64,000 nucleotides of DNA, taken from Ziziphus jujuba (taxonomy: Eukaryota > Streptophyta > Magnoliopsida > Rosales > Rhamnaceae). The number at the start of each line of letters is the position of its first letter. Position 1 is the first letter of the stretch. The translations under genes were made by a program, and so were the position numbers. The DNA lies in contig NC_083387.1 of NCBI RefSeq assembly GCF_031755915.1, forward strand, positions 2,632,501 through 2,696,500, written 5' to 3'. Shown here one piece after another: positions 1 through 12,540 of this stretch. The notes below the pieces were generated by a model. It searched no databases. It worked only from the letters and a program-made list of their open reading frames with translations, and had not been told where the DNA came from.

Positions 1-122
1 AATATTGTCATCCTAATTTCCATTAAGAGCACTGCAGCAAATTTTTTTTTTTTTTTTTGAAAAAAAGAAAAAAAGAAAACCTCTCTTCAAGAGCAGCAAC
101 CGACCGTACAGCACTGTTTCAA

Positions 123-208
123 GTCTTGGTCAGTGTATCTTTATTTTTATTTATTTATTTTTTTCTGGTCTTGGTCATTGTTTTTTTTGGGGTGAATTTG
201 GTCATTGT
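123..208 (-). repeat. Two adjacent A-tailed micro-insertions with direct repeats
   Basis: The 14-base word GTCTTGGTCATTGT at 168-181 has a one-mismatch copy at 123-136. Its last 11 bases (171-181) recur perfectly at 198-208. The inter-repeat segments are T-rich. The second (182-197) reads ATTCACCCCAAAAAAA on the minus strand. The simplest reading is two independent insertions next to the same target word, each with its own target-site duplication. Confidence 0.5.
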
Positions 209-2669
209 ATTGGAGAATAATAAAAACATATTCAACTTTATCATTATTTGCCTACTGTATATTTATTTTTATTCATTTTCTTTGGCTTTGAATTTACCCG
301 TTCATATGTTAAGTAATGAAAGTTGCATTTATTTATTTCATATTGTTGTGCATAAATATTTTACATTTTTTCTTTTTCAGAATCAACGTCTTAATTTTTT
401 TTAACTATTGAAATTATCTAAAAAAAATAATACTCGCATATTGTCTCATAGGGTTGGACATGTTGGGAATATTTTCAAACTTTGAATGTCTTGTATAAAT
501 TATTTGTGTTGTCAAAGGTTAAATAGGAACTTGCCTAATTTATTTTAAACTAGAAAATGAAAGACATATATATATATATATATAAAAGGTAGGTAGAGAT
601 TATATAATGTAAGTTGCACAAGCCAATGGGAGAGAAGTCTAGTGACATAGAACTGCAGTGTTCATATTATTGTTGTCATCATGAAAACTGTTATCTTTCC
701 AAATCTCAGCAACTTTATTATTTTTTATTTTTAATTTTTAATTTTTCTATTTATTAATATTATATATGTGTGTATGTAGTATACTTGATTGCCAATCATT
801 TCAATGTAATGAATGAATACAATAAGGGTGGCATAAAATTGAAACTGTTGGCACAAGGGATTTTAGATCATAGAAATGATGGCAGACATCCTTCACCAAC
901 AAATCAAGTAATTGTCACAACTTATTATACCCATCGATTACAACGCTAAAGGATGTGTATACGTTTATTTATTATTTTCTTTTCTTTTCTTTTTTCTTAA
1001 AAAAAAAAAAATTGCCCTTGTTTACAATAGGATATATATATATATATATTTATATTTCAATCAATAGGATATATTTATACATTATATAGGATCGCTTATT
1101 CATGAAGCTTATGGATATGAATTAGGTCCAAACTAATTTCTTAATACTTTAAAGTTGATTAAAATATAAGCAGAGTCAATATTATTCAATCTGATTCTGG
1201 TAGGTGGCTGCTTTCCCTGGTATCTTGAAGCTGGTTTTTGTTATAAGCTGAGGATGGCAATGATTTTCTAATTCAACTAACATCCATTTTTATTTTGTTT
1301 TTCTTTTATTTTCCTTTTTCGATGAAAGTTTCAGTAACTTTAATATACTTCTATTTTGTCACGTAAGCTCTGTTAATTAATCATATGGACTCATTAAATT
1401 GAACTGTCAATTTACATTTTAATTGATATATGTTTTAAATTATGGCAAGGTTTTGAACCTAACAAGTTTTTAGTATTCTTTTAGAACTAATATTTTTTTC
1501 CATACATATGTACATACACAAGGTGATCCAAAATGTAATATATATGTGGAAGCTAAATAAAACTAGAATATATGTAAATTGTATATGTATATAATTTTGA
1601 TACAATTTCATCTTCTATTGGACATATGTTAACTTGACACTTATTCACATCAAGTACAATCATTATTATTATTATACAATTAACAAGCAAGCATATAATA
1701 ATAATAATAATATCCTTTGCAAATAGAAACCATAGGATTTATAATATATATTTGTTAGTGAAGGCCGCCATGTGACATTGCCATGTGTTGTGTTTCATGT
1801 GATTACATTGAATAGTTCGTGAATATGATTTGATCATACACTTAATTCAACAATTTTATCATTTTTTAATATATAACCAACATAGACTTAGATCTTCAGT
1901 CGATTAACACGTATACGAAAGCAACATATTAGTTTTCCTTTTTCACGAGAATATTTAATAGGGGTAATATATGAAACTATTAAAAAAAAAAAAAAATAGT
2001 GAAAACCCCGTTTTGTTGCTTATTAATTTGCACAAGTTTCTTTGACCGTGCGATTGCAAAAAGCATGGTATATATCTTGGTAAGATCATTTAAGTATATC
2101 GCACACAAAAACCAAAGAGCGAATCTGCACAAAATGCATGTTAGATGGTATTTTGTTTTCAATGGTGTTGGTTGTGTTACAGAATTTAGTATTTATTTAT
2201 TTTTTATTGATGTAATCTGCATATATATTGTGTGGGTTGGAATGATTATTAAGTGTTTGCATGCATAACATTAATCAATATTATTATTATTATTTTTTGA
2301 TAAAATTTTTTAACTTCATATCATCACGGGTTTAGTACAAAATCTATACCTAATATATAGATGCAAGTTGCAAATAATTAATTCGACCATACACAAATTA
2401 AGTACTATTAGATGTTGATGTATAGTATATTTTAAGGAATATATTAATGTTAATTATATGCCTAATATTGCTATTTTTTACTTTCTTCTAGGCATTAGCA
2501 TAACACATTTATATACATATAGATATATATATTTTTTATATCTTGGATTAAAAAAATTCAAACTCTTAAATGTTCTTTGCTAGAAGAAACAGTAGCTTTA
2601 CAACAATACATAAACAATACAATAAAATGAATCTGTCCAAATAATATAAAATTTTTGCATCAACAACTC

Positions 2670-2731
2670 TCTTATAAACATTTAACCAAAAATTATACAC
2701 CAAAAGAAAAAAAAAAAAAATCTTATAAGCA
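2670..2731 (+). repeat. A-tailed micro-insertion with 11-bp direct repeats
   Basis: TCTTATAAACA at 2670-2680 and TCTTATAAGCA at 2721-2731 (one mismatch) flank a 40-nt insert. The insert holds a motif like ATTATACACCAAAAG followed by a run of A. It has the same architecture as the other short insertions in this window. Confidence 0.45.
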
Positions 2732-3408
2732 ATATATATTTATACAATGAAACAAAAACTTTAAAGTCATGTAAATTATTATTATCTTTTATCGATTATG
2801 TTGAAATTGAATGTCAGATTATAACTCAACCAACTCAAAATAAAAGCTTTCAAGCACTATAGAAAGCTGGTTTTTCGGTTTTAAGCATGAATCTTTCGGA
2901 ATTTTCATTGAATTCACCTTTTGTCGATTTTCATTTAACGAGTAAATAATATTTCAAATAATATCTTATTGAATCTTCTTCAATGATTGATCCTTAAACC
3001 ATCGATTACTATCATAATAGCATCCATAAGTATGTAGTACAATTGGATACCTCCTCTTCTTTATTACTGAAACAAAAATAAAGATAAAATCTGTTTTAAT
3101 TGTGACGTAAATATAATCTACGCATGTTGTTTTAAGACACTAATTACATGGAAGAGTACATGTTTTGTTTGGAGTACGGGCCTAAAGATATGTTCTTTGG
3201 ACCATATACATAGATTTTCCATTTTCGGATTGCCTATGCGACAAAATTTGTCTATTTGGGCCTAAATCTTTACCCAAGACTCACATAAGAGATTTGGATA
3301 AACTTTTGTTTTTTATGTTTTTTGATAAATAAACGAACTTATTAGTTTTTTGATAAATTGACCCGTCTCCATATATCACAAAACTTCATGCTTTATATAG
3401 AGCTTGGT

Positions 3409-3455
3409 TTTGTTTAGCAGATTTTAGCCCAAAAAAAGAAAAAAATTTGTTTAGC
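3409..3455 (+). repeat. A-tailed micro-insertion with 10-bp direct repeats
   Basis: TTTGTTTAGC occurs at 3409-3418 and again at 3446-3455. It flanks a 27-nt insert that carries TTTTAGCCCAAAAAAAG and ends in A. The repeats are short, so this copy is weaker than those at 18876 or 28756. Confidence 0.4.
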
Positions 3456-4093
3456 GGCAGCAAACTTTTTTATATTTCTAAAAAACATATTACTATTACA
3501 ATATTTAACAAGTGGAATGCACGTGTCGATATTCGGGCAAAATTATGTGGTTGCCAAAGCTCAGAGAATATGTACACACAATTTTTTTATTTTTTTATTT
3601 TTGGGGTAATATACGTAGACACTATTTGACTATTTACAAATCGTATTGTATAGTTGAATTATCCAACCGTTCTAATATGCTAGTTGGGGGATTTAAATAT
3701 AATTAACTATTGTTCGAATTAATTTCAACTAGAAGAATTTAAAACGTGACAATTATTTATACATTTATTCAGCGAATCTAACCAGAAGTACAATTTCACA
3801 CGGATTAATGAATATATATTTATTGAACTTATTAAACTCTTAAGCAATAAATGCTAATAAAATATATATTTCCCATTGATAATTTCTCCTACTTGGATAA
3901 ATTCGGGCCGTTGTTTGACGATGACGTGGCCAACGGCATTGAAATAGATCAGGCCCGTTTGTCGTATTTAGAAATGGGCCGTTGGTTGGGCCATTCGAGA
4001 AGCAACTTAGGAACTTGCTTGTGACTTTCTCTGTCTCATCTGCTCCATACCACTTTTCCACTCTTCCAAACAGAAAAGTAAGAGAAAAAAAAA

Positions 4094-4216
4094 ATGGAGT
4101 GTCAAACTCGCTGGCTGAAGATTCAGTTGTTAGTCAAATGCCAATTCCACAACTACCTCCAATTACTCCACCATCTCCATTCTCATGCTTTTCCTTTCAT
4201 GAAACTCAAACCCTAG
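4094..4216 (+). promoter_or_regulatory. Upstream ORF in the presumed RKF3 leader
   Basis: An ATG at 4094 opens a 40-codon frame. It ends at the TAG of 4214-4216, only ten bases before the RKF3-like ATG. A second upstream ATG at 4138 lies in another frame and overlaps the main coding region (stop at 4408-4410). If transcription starts upstream of 4094, either could reduce initiation at the main ATG. The transcription start is not known, so this is inference from frame geometry. Confidence 0.35.
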
Positions 4217-4226
4217 CCCAACGCCA

Positions 4227-6206
4227 ATGTCCCGCTTCTGGTTCTTCTTCCTCATTCTCCACGCACTGTTACTTCTATGCTTGCCGGTCCCATCGTTCTC
4301 CCAGAAAAACGGCAACGTATCATGCCCTCTCAACTTCACCGTCATCCGGCAGCTGGCTTCAAACGCCGGCCGCCCCAATTTGGATGTCCCAACCACTTGC
4401 AGATATGTGATTCAAAGCTTGAGGCTCGTCAAGTCCGTCTATCTCCGGGCCACAAACAACTTTGCGCCTCCGTTGAACTCCGACGAGTCGTGCTGGTCTG
4501 CCTTCCAGCTCTTTCTTAACGATTACGTTCGGAATTTCGATATTCGATCGTCGTGCGGATTCCAGACCAGCTGGATCTCCGAGGGCTGTATGAACATCAA
4601 CAACAGGACGGAATTCGAGCGCGTAGTTCCCAAATCCATGATCGATACTGTGGTCCAGAACTGTAACCAGTCGCTCGCTAATGGCTCTCCTTGCGCTTCG
4701 TGCACTACAAGCTTGTCCAACCTTCAGGCTTCGTATTTGACCGGACCTTCCGTCGGAAACGTATCGGATTGCACGGCGTTACCTTCGATTTACGCTGGGG
4801 CTTTCGCGAATTATCTTGGACCCACAGATTTAGGGACCGCCGAGTGTTTGTACTTGCTTCAATTCACGTCCAAAAGCTCTAGTAAGAATAAACTAAAGAC
4901 TGTGATTGTGGTCGTTGTGATTTGTTGTGTTTCTGTATTGTTGCTCGTAATTGGTGGGTTCTGGTGGTGGAAGAAACGTCAGCGCTCTGAGATGAAGAGG
5001 AGGAGACTGGGTAGTAGAGAGGTGGGATTCGGTTCTGCATTAGAGTCCATTAGTGGAAGCACCAATTTGGTTAAATTCTCATTCGATGAGATTAGGAAAG
5101 CGACTAGAAATTTTTCTAGGGATTATATCATTGGTAGGGGAGGATATGGGAATGTGTATAAAGGGGTACTGGCAGATGGTTCCGAAGTAGCTTTGAAGAG
5201 GTTCAAGAATTGTTCCGCTGCTGGGGATGCCAGTTTCGCTCATGAGGTTGAGGTAATTGCCAGTGTTAGACATGTCAATCTTGTTGCTTTGAGAGGCTAT
5301 TGTATTGCCACAACTCCAATGGAGGGTCATCAGAGAATCATTGTGTGCGATTTGATGAAGAATGGTAGTCTTCACGACCATGTATTTGGTTATCAGGAGA
5401 AGAAACTTAGTTGGCCAATTCGTCAGAAGATTGCACTGGGGACCGCAAGAGGATTGGCTTATTTGCATTATGGGGCTCAACCTGGAATTATCCACAGAGA
5501 CATAAAAGCTAATAATATACTTTTGGATGAGATGTTTGAAGCCAAGGTGGCGGATTTTGGACTTGCAAAGTTCACACCTGAGGGAATGACACATTTGAGC
5601 ACCAGGGTTGCTGGAACTATGGGGTATGTTGCCCCAGAGTACGCCTTGTATGGACAGTTGACAGAGAGAAGTGATGTGTATAGCTTTGGTGTTGTGCTTC
5701 TTGAGCTTCTAAGTGGGAAGAAAGCACTTCTTGTTGGTAATGAGGATCAACCCTCCCTTGTGACTGATTGGGCTTGGTCATTAGTGCGCGATGGCAGAGC
5801 TTTAGATGTCATTGAAGATGATATGCCAGACAAAGGTCCACCTCAGGTTTTAGAGAAGTATGTATTAGTTGCAGTTCTTTGTTCTCATCCGCAGTTGTAT
5901 GCTAGGCCAACAATGGATCAGGCTGTGAAAATGTTGGAAACGGACATGTCACTTCCCTCCATTCCAGAACGGCCAATTCCCCTGGTAGCTGAGCTTAGTG
6001 ACATTGAAAGATCTGTGAGCACTAGCGGCTCGGGTACGCTCGTGAGTCCTAGAGGTTATAGTTCATATACATATGAAAGTGATCGCCCTTTGGAACTCAA
6101 GGAAGAAAGCCAAACTTCAGGTTCCCGAGTAGAAGAGCTGTCACAGTCGGAAGGGGCGAGTTCGGGCTCCAATATTGGAAGTCGGGGTTTGTATAACTTG
6201 ACGTGA
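4227..6206 (+). CDS. RKF3: Receptor-like kinase, RKF3-like (SPARK ectodomain)
   Basis: Intronless 659-aa membrane receptor kinase. Residues 1-26 form a signal peptide ending near PSFSQ. Residues about 30-215 are a Cys-rich extracellular domain with CWSAF, CGFQTSW and CASC-type motifs, as in the SPARK domain of RKF3-type kinases. There are no LRRs, although RKF3 is often catalogued as an LRR kinase. A Val/Ile-rich transmembrane helix covers about 225-248 and is followed by a basic stop-transfer stretch. The kinase domain has the glycine loop GRGGYGNVY near 303, the VALK lysine near 323, HRDIKANN near 423, DFGLAK near 441 and APEYAL near 469, so it should be active. The tail is Ser-rich. The presumed role is phosphorylating plasma-membrane and cytosolic partners downstream of an unknown ligand. 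The start is the first ATG before a good signal peptide. The ectodomain, kinase and lack of introns all fit RKF3. Confidence 0.9.
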   Translation: MSRFWFFFLILHALLLLCLPVPSFSQKNGNVSCPLNFTVIRQLASNAGRPNLDVPTTCRYVIQSLRLVKSVYLRATNNFAPPLNSDESCWSAFQLFLNDYVRNFDIRSSCGFQTSWISEGCMNINNRTEFERVVPKSMIDTVVQNCNQSLANGSPCASCTTSLSNLQASYLTGPSVGNVSDCTALPSIYAGAFANYLGPTDLGTAECLYLLQFTSKSSSKNKLKTVIVVVVICCVSVLLLVIGGFWWWKKRQRSEMKRRRLGSREVGFGSALESISGSTNLVKFSFDEIRKATRNFSRDYIIGRGGYGNVYKGVLADGSEVALKRFKNCSAAGDASFAHEVEVIASVRHVNLVALRGYCIATTPMEGHQRIIVCDLMKNGSLHDHVFGYQEKKLSWPIRQKIALGTARGLAYLHYGAQPGIIHRDIKANNILLDEMFEAKVADFGLAKFTPEGMTHLSTRVAGTMGYVAPEYALYGQLTERSDVYSFGVVLLELLSGKKALLVGNEDQPSLVTDWAWSLVRDGRALDVIEDDMPDKGPPQVLEKYVLVAVLCSHPQLYARPTMDQAVKMLETDMSLPSIPERPIPLVAELSDIERSVSTSGSGTLVSPRGYSSYTYESDRPLELKEESQTSGSRVEELSQSEGASSGSNIGSRGLYNLT

Positions 6207-8829
6207 GAGATAAATTGGTGGTGTTTGTTTTCACTCTCCACTAATTTGTATGCTTTGTTTGTTTCTTGGCTTACACGCAGGGATGGACTTTGCATCTCTC
6301 ATTGTACAGATTAAGATAGATGCATTATAGAGTTGATTCTTTGAAGTGAAATAGTGCGAACTGGGTACAGAATTTTTGCTGTTAGTTGAGAATCATTTCT
6401 TACTTAAGGAAACCATTGTGTGTTTGGAAGCTTTATGATTTGCAAATGCAAAGATGCTAGCATAGTAGTTGTACCATAGCTCATACCCTACTCCAGCTAG
6501 TAGGGTTGTATGTAATAGTTATATGCTACATATTCTTTTCTGTTTTTGTAATTTTCGTGTCTCTTCTTAAGGAAATTTTTAAGTAATTAACTTGGAGCTG
6601 TGCCTTTTTGATGAATGTTTTCTTGTTAATTTTTCTGCCTTTTTACGTAAAGCCCTTCACACGGTGCTAACTTAAAGATTCAGGATCTGTTTTGTTGTTA
6701 CAGCCCGTTTTTATGTATATCTGTGGTCCTTATCATCTTTAGCTTATCCTTAGGTGCTCCAGAGGGTGACAGATAGTGAATTAGGCGACTCCTCTGTGTG
6801 TGCCTATCTCCATCCCTCTCATACTTGTTCAATGGGTTAAGCATTTTTGCAAATTTAGGTTATTTCACTTGACAACAATTACTAGTCTAATTTACAAAAT
6901 TTTCTATTTTCTATTGGTGGTTTTCATGTGCCATATTTGGGTATTCTGGTTACCTTTTGTATGTTACGGGGTGGTGTTATTTTTCTACAAATTAAAAATG
7001 GAATAACATAAATGAAGATTCAAGTGACAGTCAACTGCTTCAGTAATAGACCTGTAAATTCTCCAGTTTATGGATTGACCTGCTTTAGTTATGGTTTGAA
7101 AAAAAAATTTATCTTTGGATTAGCCTGAATTTATGGTCTTGCCATCTACTTTCTTATGGGCTCCAGTCAAAATGGGTGTGGAAGTAGGGCCAAATGGTTT
7201 TTTGTTACCATCTGCAAGTGGAACAATTCAAAAACGATGAGAGAATCTAAAGGGTTACCGTATCTGCATTTGTTTTGTTGCTAGAAGAATCTAGCGGCAC
7301 CACCTTTCACATGTTTAAAAAAACTCCAGGTCTTTAAGCCAAAAAGAAAGAAAAAAAAAAAAAAAAAAAAACTAAACTCCACGTCTCAGAAACTCGTCGT
7401 GTTTCAATCAACTTGCTCTTTCAGAAGACGTCTTTTTCAGAAGCATACACAAAATTACAAACTCCATAATTTGATTTAGAACGCCACCAATTTTGATGGT
7501 GGAATTACAAAATACGTCATTTCATTTTAATGCTGTTCTTGTCTTCCATTTGGATTGTTAGTCAATTTGGGACAAACGTCAGAAAGTCCGTCATCATTTC
7601 CGTGAGCCTGATTATATCAGTATTAACTATGACTGTGCCTCTTTTTAATTATCATTTTTATAATTTTGTGTTAACCGTTCTTATAAATAATAAATAATAA
7701 ACAAATGAAAAAAAAATAATTTTTGCATGGTGATTAAATAGTTTATTTTGTTAATCCTTAAGTAACTGAAATTAAAATTTTTTCGATCTTTTTCCATTGC
7801 ATTGGACATATAATAGAGTTAATTTGAAACGAATCTTGTAGCTGTCAATATGATTTGTTCATGAAAAAAAAAAAACCAAAAAAAAAAAAGAGAGAAAAAT
7901 CAGAAGCAGACAATCAAAAAGTTGTAAGCAAATTATTAGTACACGAAGGAACGGTAGGTGGGAATTCAAGAAAGGGACTATGTTCTTCCCTCCAATGCCT
8001 AAATATCTTCCGAAATCCAAATCGATCTCTAATGCCGGTTGATTAAATTCCAGCTGGCACATGCACGGCCACCACAAATGAAGACGAGAAAAAATAGTAT
8101 TAAATTTCCACCACTTGATGTGGACTACAAACACTACTCTGTACTTCAAACGTATGAGATATAAATTTTAATATACAACAATAACACTGACACTTGTGAA
8201 CTTGTCATTTTACCCTCTTATCTATCTGTCTATTGTTTCAGATATCGTTATCTTTCCCATTTTAACCATTTTACCTCCATTTTAAGTAATTTTTTTTTTC
8301 CATTAATTGTTTCTGAAATGAAACTGGTATCTTAAGTATGAAGAAGTATTTTTCCTTTTTTTTTTTTTTTCCCTTTACAGAGTTGGAAAAAAAAGATCAG
8401 TAAAAAAAATGTATATGTTCCACACCATAATACTGTTTTTCCAATGCAGCATGCGATTTTACCAGAATGCATGCAAACGACAAATATCTATGCTATACTC
8501 CCAAATTCAGATGAAATGATTCAGTCATTTTGACTAGTATTTTGTTCTCTGTCTTTTAACGATACTAGCAGCAAACTTGAGCAAGTTAAAGTCTTTTAAG
8601 GTTTTTTTTTTTAAGAGAAAATTGCCCACTTGGTTATCCTTTAAGAGAAATTATTGGTAAATTGTTGTATCCATGAATGTTTTCTATTAGAGGAAATGAA
8701 ATTCCTCTGTTTCCACTATTGCATACTTCCTTAAATCCTAGTCCATCTCTTTGAATCTTCTTCTTTTTGCTATTTGTGTAGAAACCCCAGATAAACGACT
8801 CTAGCTTATTTTAGATAGAGCAAGCAAAC
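6207..8829. other. Spacer between RKF3-like gene and sugar transporter
   Basis: The first part must hold the RKF3 3'UTR, and the last few hundred bases the transporter promoter and leader. No gene is supported. The short frames at 6800-7006 and 7855-8149 are low-complexity translations. One A-tailed micro-insertion lies at 7321-7386. Confidence 0.55.
7321..7386 (+). repeat. A-tailed micro-insertion with 13-bp direct repeats
   Basis: AAACTCCAGGTCT (7321-7333) and AAACTCCACGTCT (7374-7386) differ at one base. They flank a 40-nt insert that begins TTAAGCCAAAAAG and continues as nearly pure A. This is consistent with a target-site duplication around a poly(A)-primed insertion. Confidence 0.5.
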
Positions 8830-9034
8830 ATGCCCATTAAAGAGGATGTAGAGCATGGTGTGGAGGAGGAGATAAGGGAGCCACTCATGGCGGAAAACAA
8901 GAACCTGACAGATGGATTAGAAGATCATGATGAAAGCAGCAAAGGACATCCATGGATGGTCTACTTCTACACGATTGTTGCAGTTTGTGGTTCCTATGAA
9001 TTTGGATCCTGTGTAAGTTCTCAGTCTCACTTCA

Positions 9035-9071
<37 letters not shown>

Positions 9072-12000
9072 ATTTTGGAAACAAAAACACGATTTTGTTT
9101 TAGTGCTGATGAGACTCTTATTGAACTGAAAGGCGGGTTATTCATCACCTACTCAGACTGCTATAAGGGAAGATCTCGGTCTAACATTATCAGAGGTAAT
9201 TAAGCTGCTGATTATACGTTGATTTCAATAGGTAAACGAGAAAAATTAAGACTTACGGAGAGATGGTTGTTGAATAAGATAAAGATTCCTTTCTATACGC
9301 AGTTTGTGACTTTTATACGTTTTCATTATGAAACTAATTAGTCACAATAAGGTTTCTCATGGCTTCCAAGACATGGCTTTATACTTCCATTGATTTTTAC
9401 TCTAACAGTCAGTACTTGCAAGAAAGGATCCAACTATGGCCAACTTATCATATAAAAGGGGAAAAGTTATCTAAAGCTATAAATAAGGCACTCTCTCAGA
9501 AAGAATGAAAAATGTTATATATCTGGAAGGAAACGAGGTTGACAATGAATTGCAGGCAATACTGCCAATTCTGAATGAATAGAGTGTATATAGTATTAAT
9601 ACGAATTTCTTTCGAAACTCATTCTCTTCTCATTTATATATCTCTTTACACAGTATTCTGTATTCGGCTCCATATTGACTTTTGGTGCAATGATCGGTGC
9701 AATCACAAGTGGTCCCATTGCTGATTTTATTGGTCGAAAAGGGGTATTGAACTTGAATCCAATTTGATCACACACCATAAATTGACAGCTTTCAGCGTTT
9801 TGTGTTTTTTATGTTTTGGTGGATAAATGATTCTGACATGGAATGTTTGTATGCAGGCCATGAGAGTGTATAGTGCTTTCGGTGTAGCAGGGTGGCTAGC
9901 TATTTACTTTGCCAAGGTGAGTATTATCTTACTCTTAAGAATATCTGAGCTTTTACTGGCAGTGTAATTCAAACCCCTTCTCCAAGAAATGTAATCATAT
10001 ACATCTTCTACCTTTTGAATGCTAAAAAAGGGAGCTTTATCTTTGGACATTGGAAGATTGGCAACAGGATATGGAATGGGAGCTTTTTCTTATGTGGTGA
10101 GTTTCTCCTTCTAGTAGTTTTAGTCCATGCCATTTGATATAACATTTACTTCCTACCCATAATACTAATAAGTTTAATGCCTGCAATGGATACTATGTCA
10201 AGGTACCTGTTTTAATAGCTGAAATTGCACCCAAGGATCTTCGAGGTGCATTGACAGCTGTAAATCAGGTGAAGAAGCTCACCAATTTTTAAGTCAAGTG
10301 AAACCAAGCCAACCATGTTAAAAGAAGGAGGCTTGGCAGTTGGTTAATTCTTTGTTCTTTTTCTCCAGTTCATGATCTGTGCTGCGGTGTCTGTTTCCTT
10401 CATTATTGGGAATGTACTGTCATGGAGGGCTCTAGCTTTAACAGGTTTAATTTCTTAAGCAAAATTTGGCTTCAACTATAGTGATAATTGTCAGTGTATG
10501 ATTCTTGCATGACCATAAATATAAGTTAGAATACCATCCACTCACTGGTGGAAGTGCTTGCAGGACTTATCCCATGCGCTGTTCTGCTCATTGGTCTCTT
10601 CTTCATTCCAGAATCTCCGAGATGGCTGGTAAGAAGAAAAAACATGAAACAATCATTTTCTGCCATTCCGTGTTCTCTGAATGACGGAGGCTGAAATAAA
10701 TTGATACATAGACCTCAGTTAACCTGATTATCACTGCAGGCAAAGATGGGACGTCAAAAAGAATTTGAAGCTTCCTTACAGAAACTTCGTGGCAAGGATG
10801 CAAATATATCTCATGAGGCAGCTGAAATCCAGGTCCTTATATCTAATTCTCAACTTTTAAATCCAGGAGATATTGAAAATGTGTTTATGGCAATTTAAAG
10901 ATGATATATATGAAAGAGAGAAAACTACATATATTTTTTATTTTGACAGGAATATATAGCAACACTTGAAAATCTGCCAAAAGCCAAACTTCTGGATTTG
11001 TTTGAAAGGAGATACTTGCGCTCAGTCATTGTATAATTTCCTTATAATCCAATCATGAAAGTTATATTTATCTTTCTTTCGGTTGATTTTTTGAACTTAT
11101 GCACTATTTTAATGACCAGATAGGAGTTGGATTGATGGTTTGTCAACAATTTGGAGGAATCAATGGAATCTGTTTCTATGTCAGCAACATTTTTGAGACA
11201 GCAGGTATAGAAACATAAAAAATGATTGATTAAAAAAGACTCAAAATGTATTGATTCGAGCCTTTACATGAGACACCAAGAGAAAAAATAAAACATCTCG
11301 AACCCCTATAGCACAAAAATCCAATGTAATTCAGTCCTAGAATTGATATGTAGTTTTATGTTTCTAACATCTCAGGCTTTTCCTCCACCGTGGGAACTAT
11401 AACCTATGCTTTGCTTCAGGTTTCCAATTCTCACTCTTTCAATTCCCTATACATTTACTTCTTTCCCTTAGAAACAGCATATAATTTTTTTCTTGCAGGT
11501 TGTGGTTACTGGCCTTGGTGCAGCCATGATTGATAGAGTTGGAAGAAAGCCTCTATTATTGGTAAATTGGAGTGTATCCTACATTTTTTTATTATCAAAA
11601 TTTGATTTCTTATATTCCCCATTTTATGTTTAAAAGGGATATTAATCTTTTTCAATGCATGTTATAGGTTTCTGGGTCAGGGTTAGTAGCAGCCTGTATC
11701 ATAACTGCCGTGTCGTTCTTTCTGAAGGTAGTAGTCGAATTTTGAACGCTATAATTTCCTTTAGGTTTGTCCAATATATTTATATTCAATACATTGGAAA
11801 AACCACTCCTTTTTTGTGAACCAGGTTCATGAATTATCACTCAATGCAGTTCCTATACTTGCAGTAACTGGTATACTGGTAAATCATCAGCTTTCTCGAA
11901 TCATATTATTCATTCTTGACCAAAATTTTAAGTTTTAAGTTTTATGTTTTATTTTTATTTTTTTTTAACATTTTTTCTTTCTACTATAGCTGTACATAGC

Positions 12001-12540
12001 ATCTTTTTCAGTGGGAATGGGAGCAGTTCCTTGGGTTGTGATGTCTGAGGTAAATAAAATCCACAAAAGTTTTATAAATTGTACAATTTGATCATTTTTA
12101 CCATCGTTTTTGAGAATTGGTTTTTGTTGCAGATATTCCCTATAAATATCAAAGGACAAGCAGGAAGTTTAGCAACATTAGTGAACTGGTTTGGTGCATG
12201 GTTGTGCTCCTACACCTTCAACTATCTAATGTCCTGGAGTTCATATGGTAAATGAAAATACCAATTTCTTCCTTATTCCATTAGAAGGGAGTAAATTTTG
12301 GCAACTTGAGCATCTTGCTCAAAAAACAGAGTTTTGGAGTCTCAAATTTCGCATGTTTTTATGGTTGGTAACCTTCCAAGATATAATTGCTGTCAATTTT
12401 AACAATGCTGTATGTGGCTTTCAGGTACATTCATCCTCTATGCAGCAATCAATGCTCTAGCTATACTCTTTATTATAGGGGTGGTACCTGAAACCAAAGG
12501 GAAAACCCTGGAACAAATCCAAGCATCTATAAATGCATAG
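8830..12540 (+). CDS. Sugar transporter, ERD6-like (ERD6-like 7 type), MFS
   Basis: A 479-aa sugar porter of the major facilitator superfamily, probably a facilitator or proton-coupled exporter of hexoses, vacuolar as for other ERD6-like proteins. Eighteen exons with GT-AG sites join in frame: 8830-9012, 9133-9195, 9654-9743, 9857-9916, 10031-10096, 10203-10268, 10369-10444, 10564-10628, 10740-10832, 10950-11030, 11120-11204, 11376-11419, 11499-11561, 11668-11727, 11825-11878, 11990-12049, 12133-12247, 12425-12540. Family signatures are visible: [11 protein letters not shown] after TM2, PESPRWL after TM6, QQFGGING in TM7, DRVGRKPLL, and the C-terminal [13 protein letters not shown]. The N-terminus has an acidic EEEIREPLM stretch that may act as a sorting signal. 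Length and the many-exon layout fit the ERD6-like clade, and the best remembered match is Arabidopsis At2g48020. Intron 1 carries a TA microsatellite (9037-9068). Nothing is broken. Confidence 0.9.

Larger units (their letters stand above)
1..4093. other. Gene-poor AT-rich spacer upstream of RKF3-like gene
   Basis: No coding region with recognisable similarity or codon-like composition is visible on either strand. The open frames here are short and rich in Phe, Ile, Tyr and Leu, as expected from translating AT-rich DNA. The stretch holds poly(A)/poly(T) runs, TA microsatellites (near 567-585 and 1031-1050) and several of the short A-tailed insertions listed separately (123-208, 2670-2731, 3409-3455). 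The last few hundred bases should contain the RKF3 promoter, but I see no confident TATA box to nominate. Confidence 0.6.

Noticed and set aside
57..404. 115-codon ORF at the start of the window
   Set aside because: It is a Phe/Leu/Ile-rich low-complexity translation of AT-rich DNA, and its first part overlaps the duplicated micro-insertion segments.
3317..3358. GTTTTTTGATAAAT direct repeat as another micro-insertion
   Set aside because: The 14-nt segment between copies has no A-run or cap motif, so a simple 28-bp tandem duplication is sufficient.
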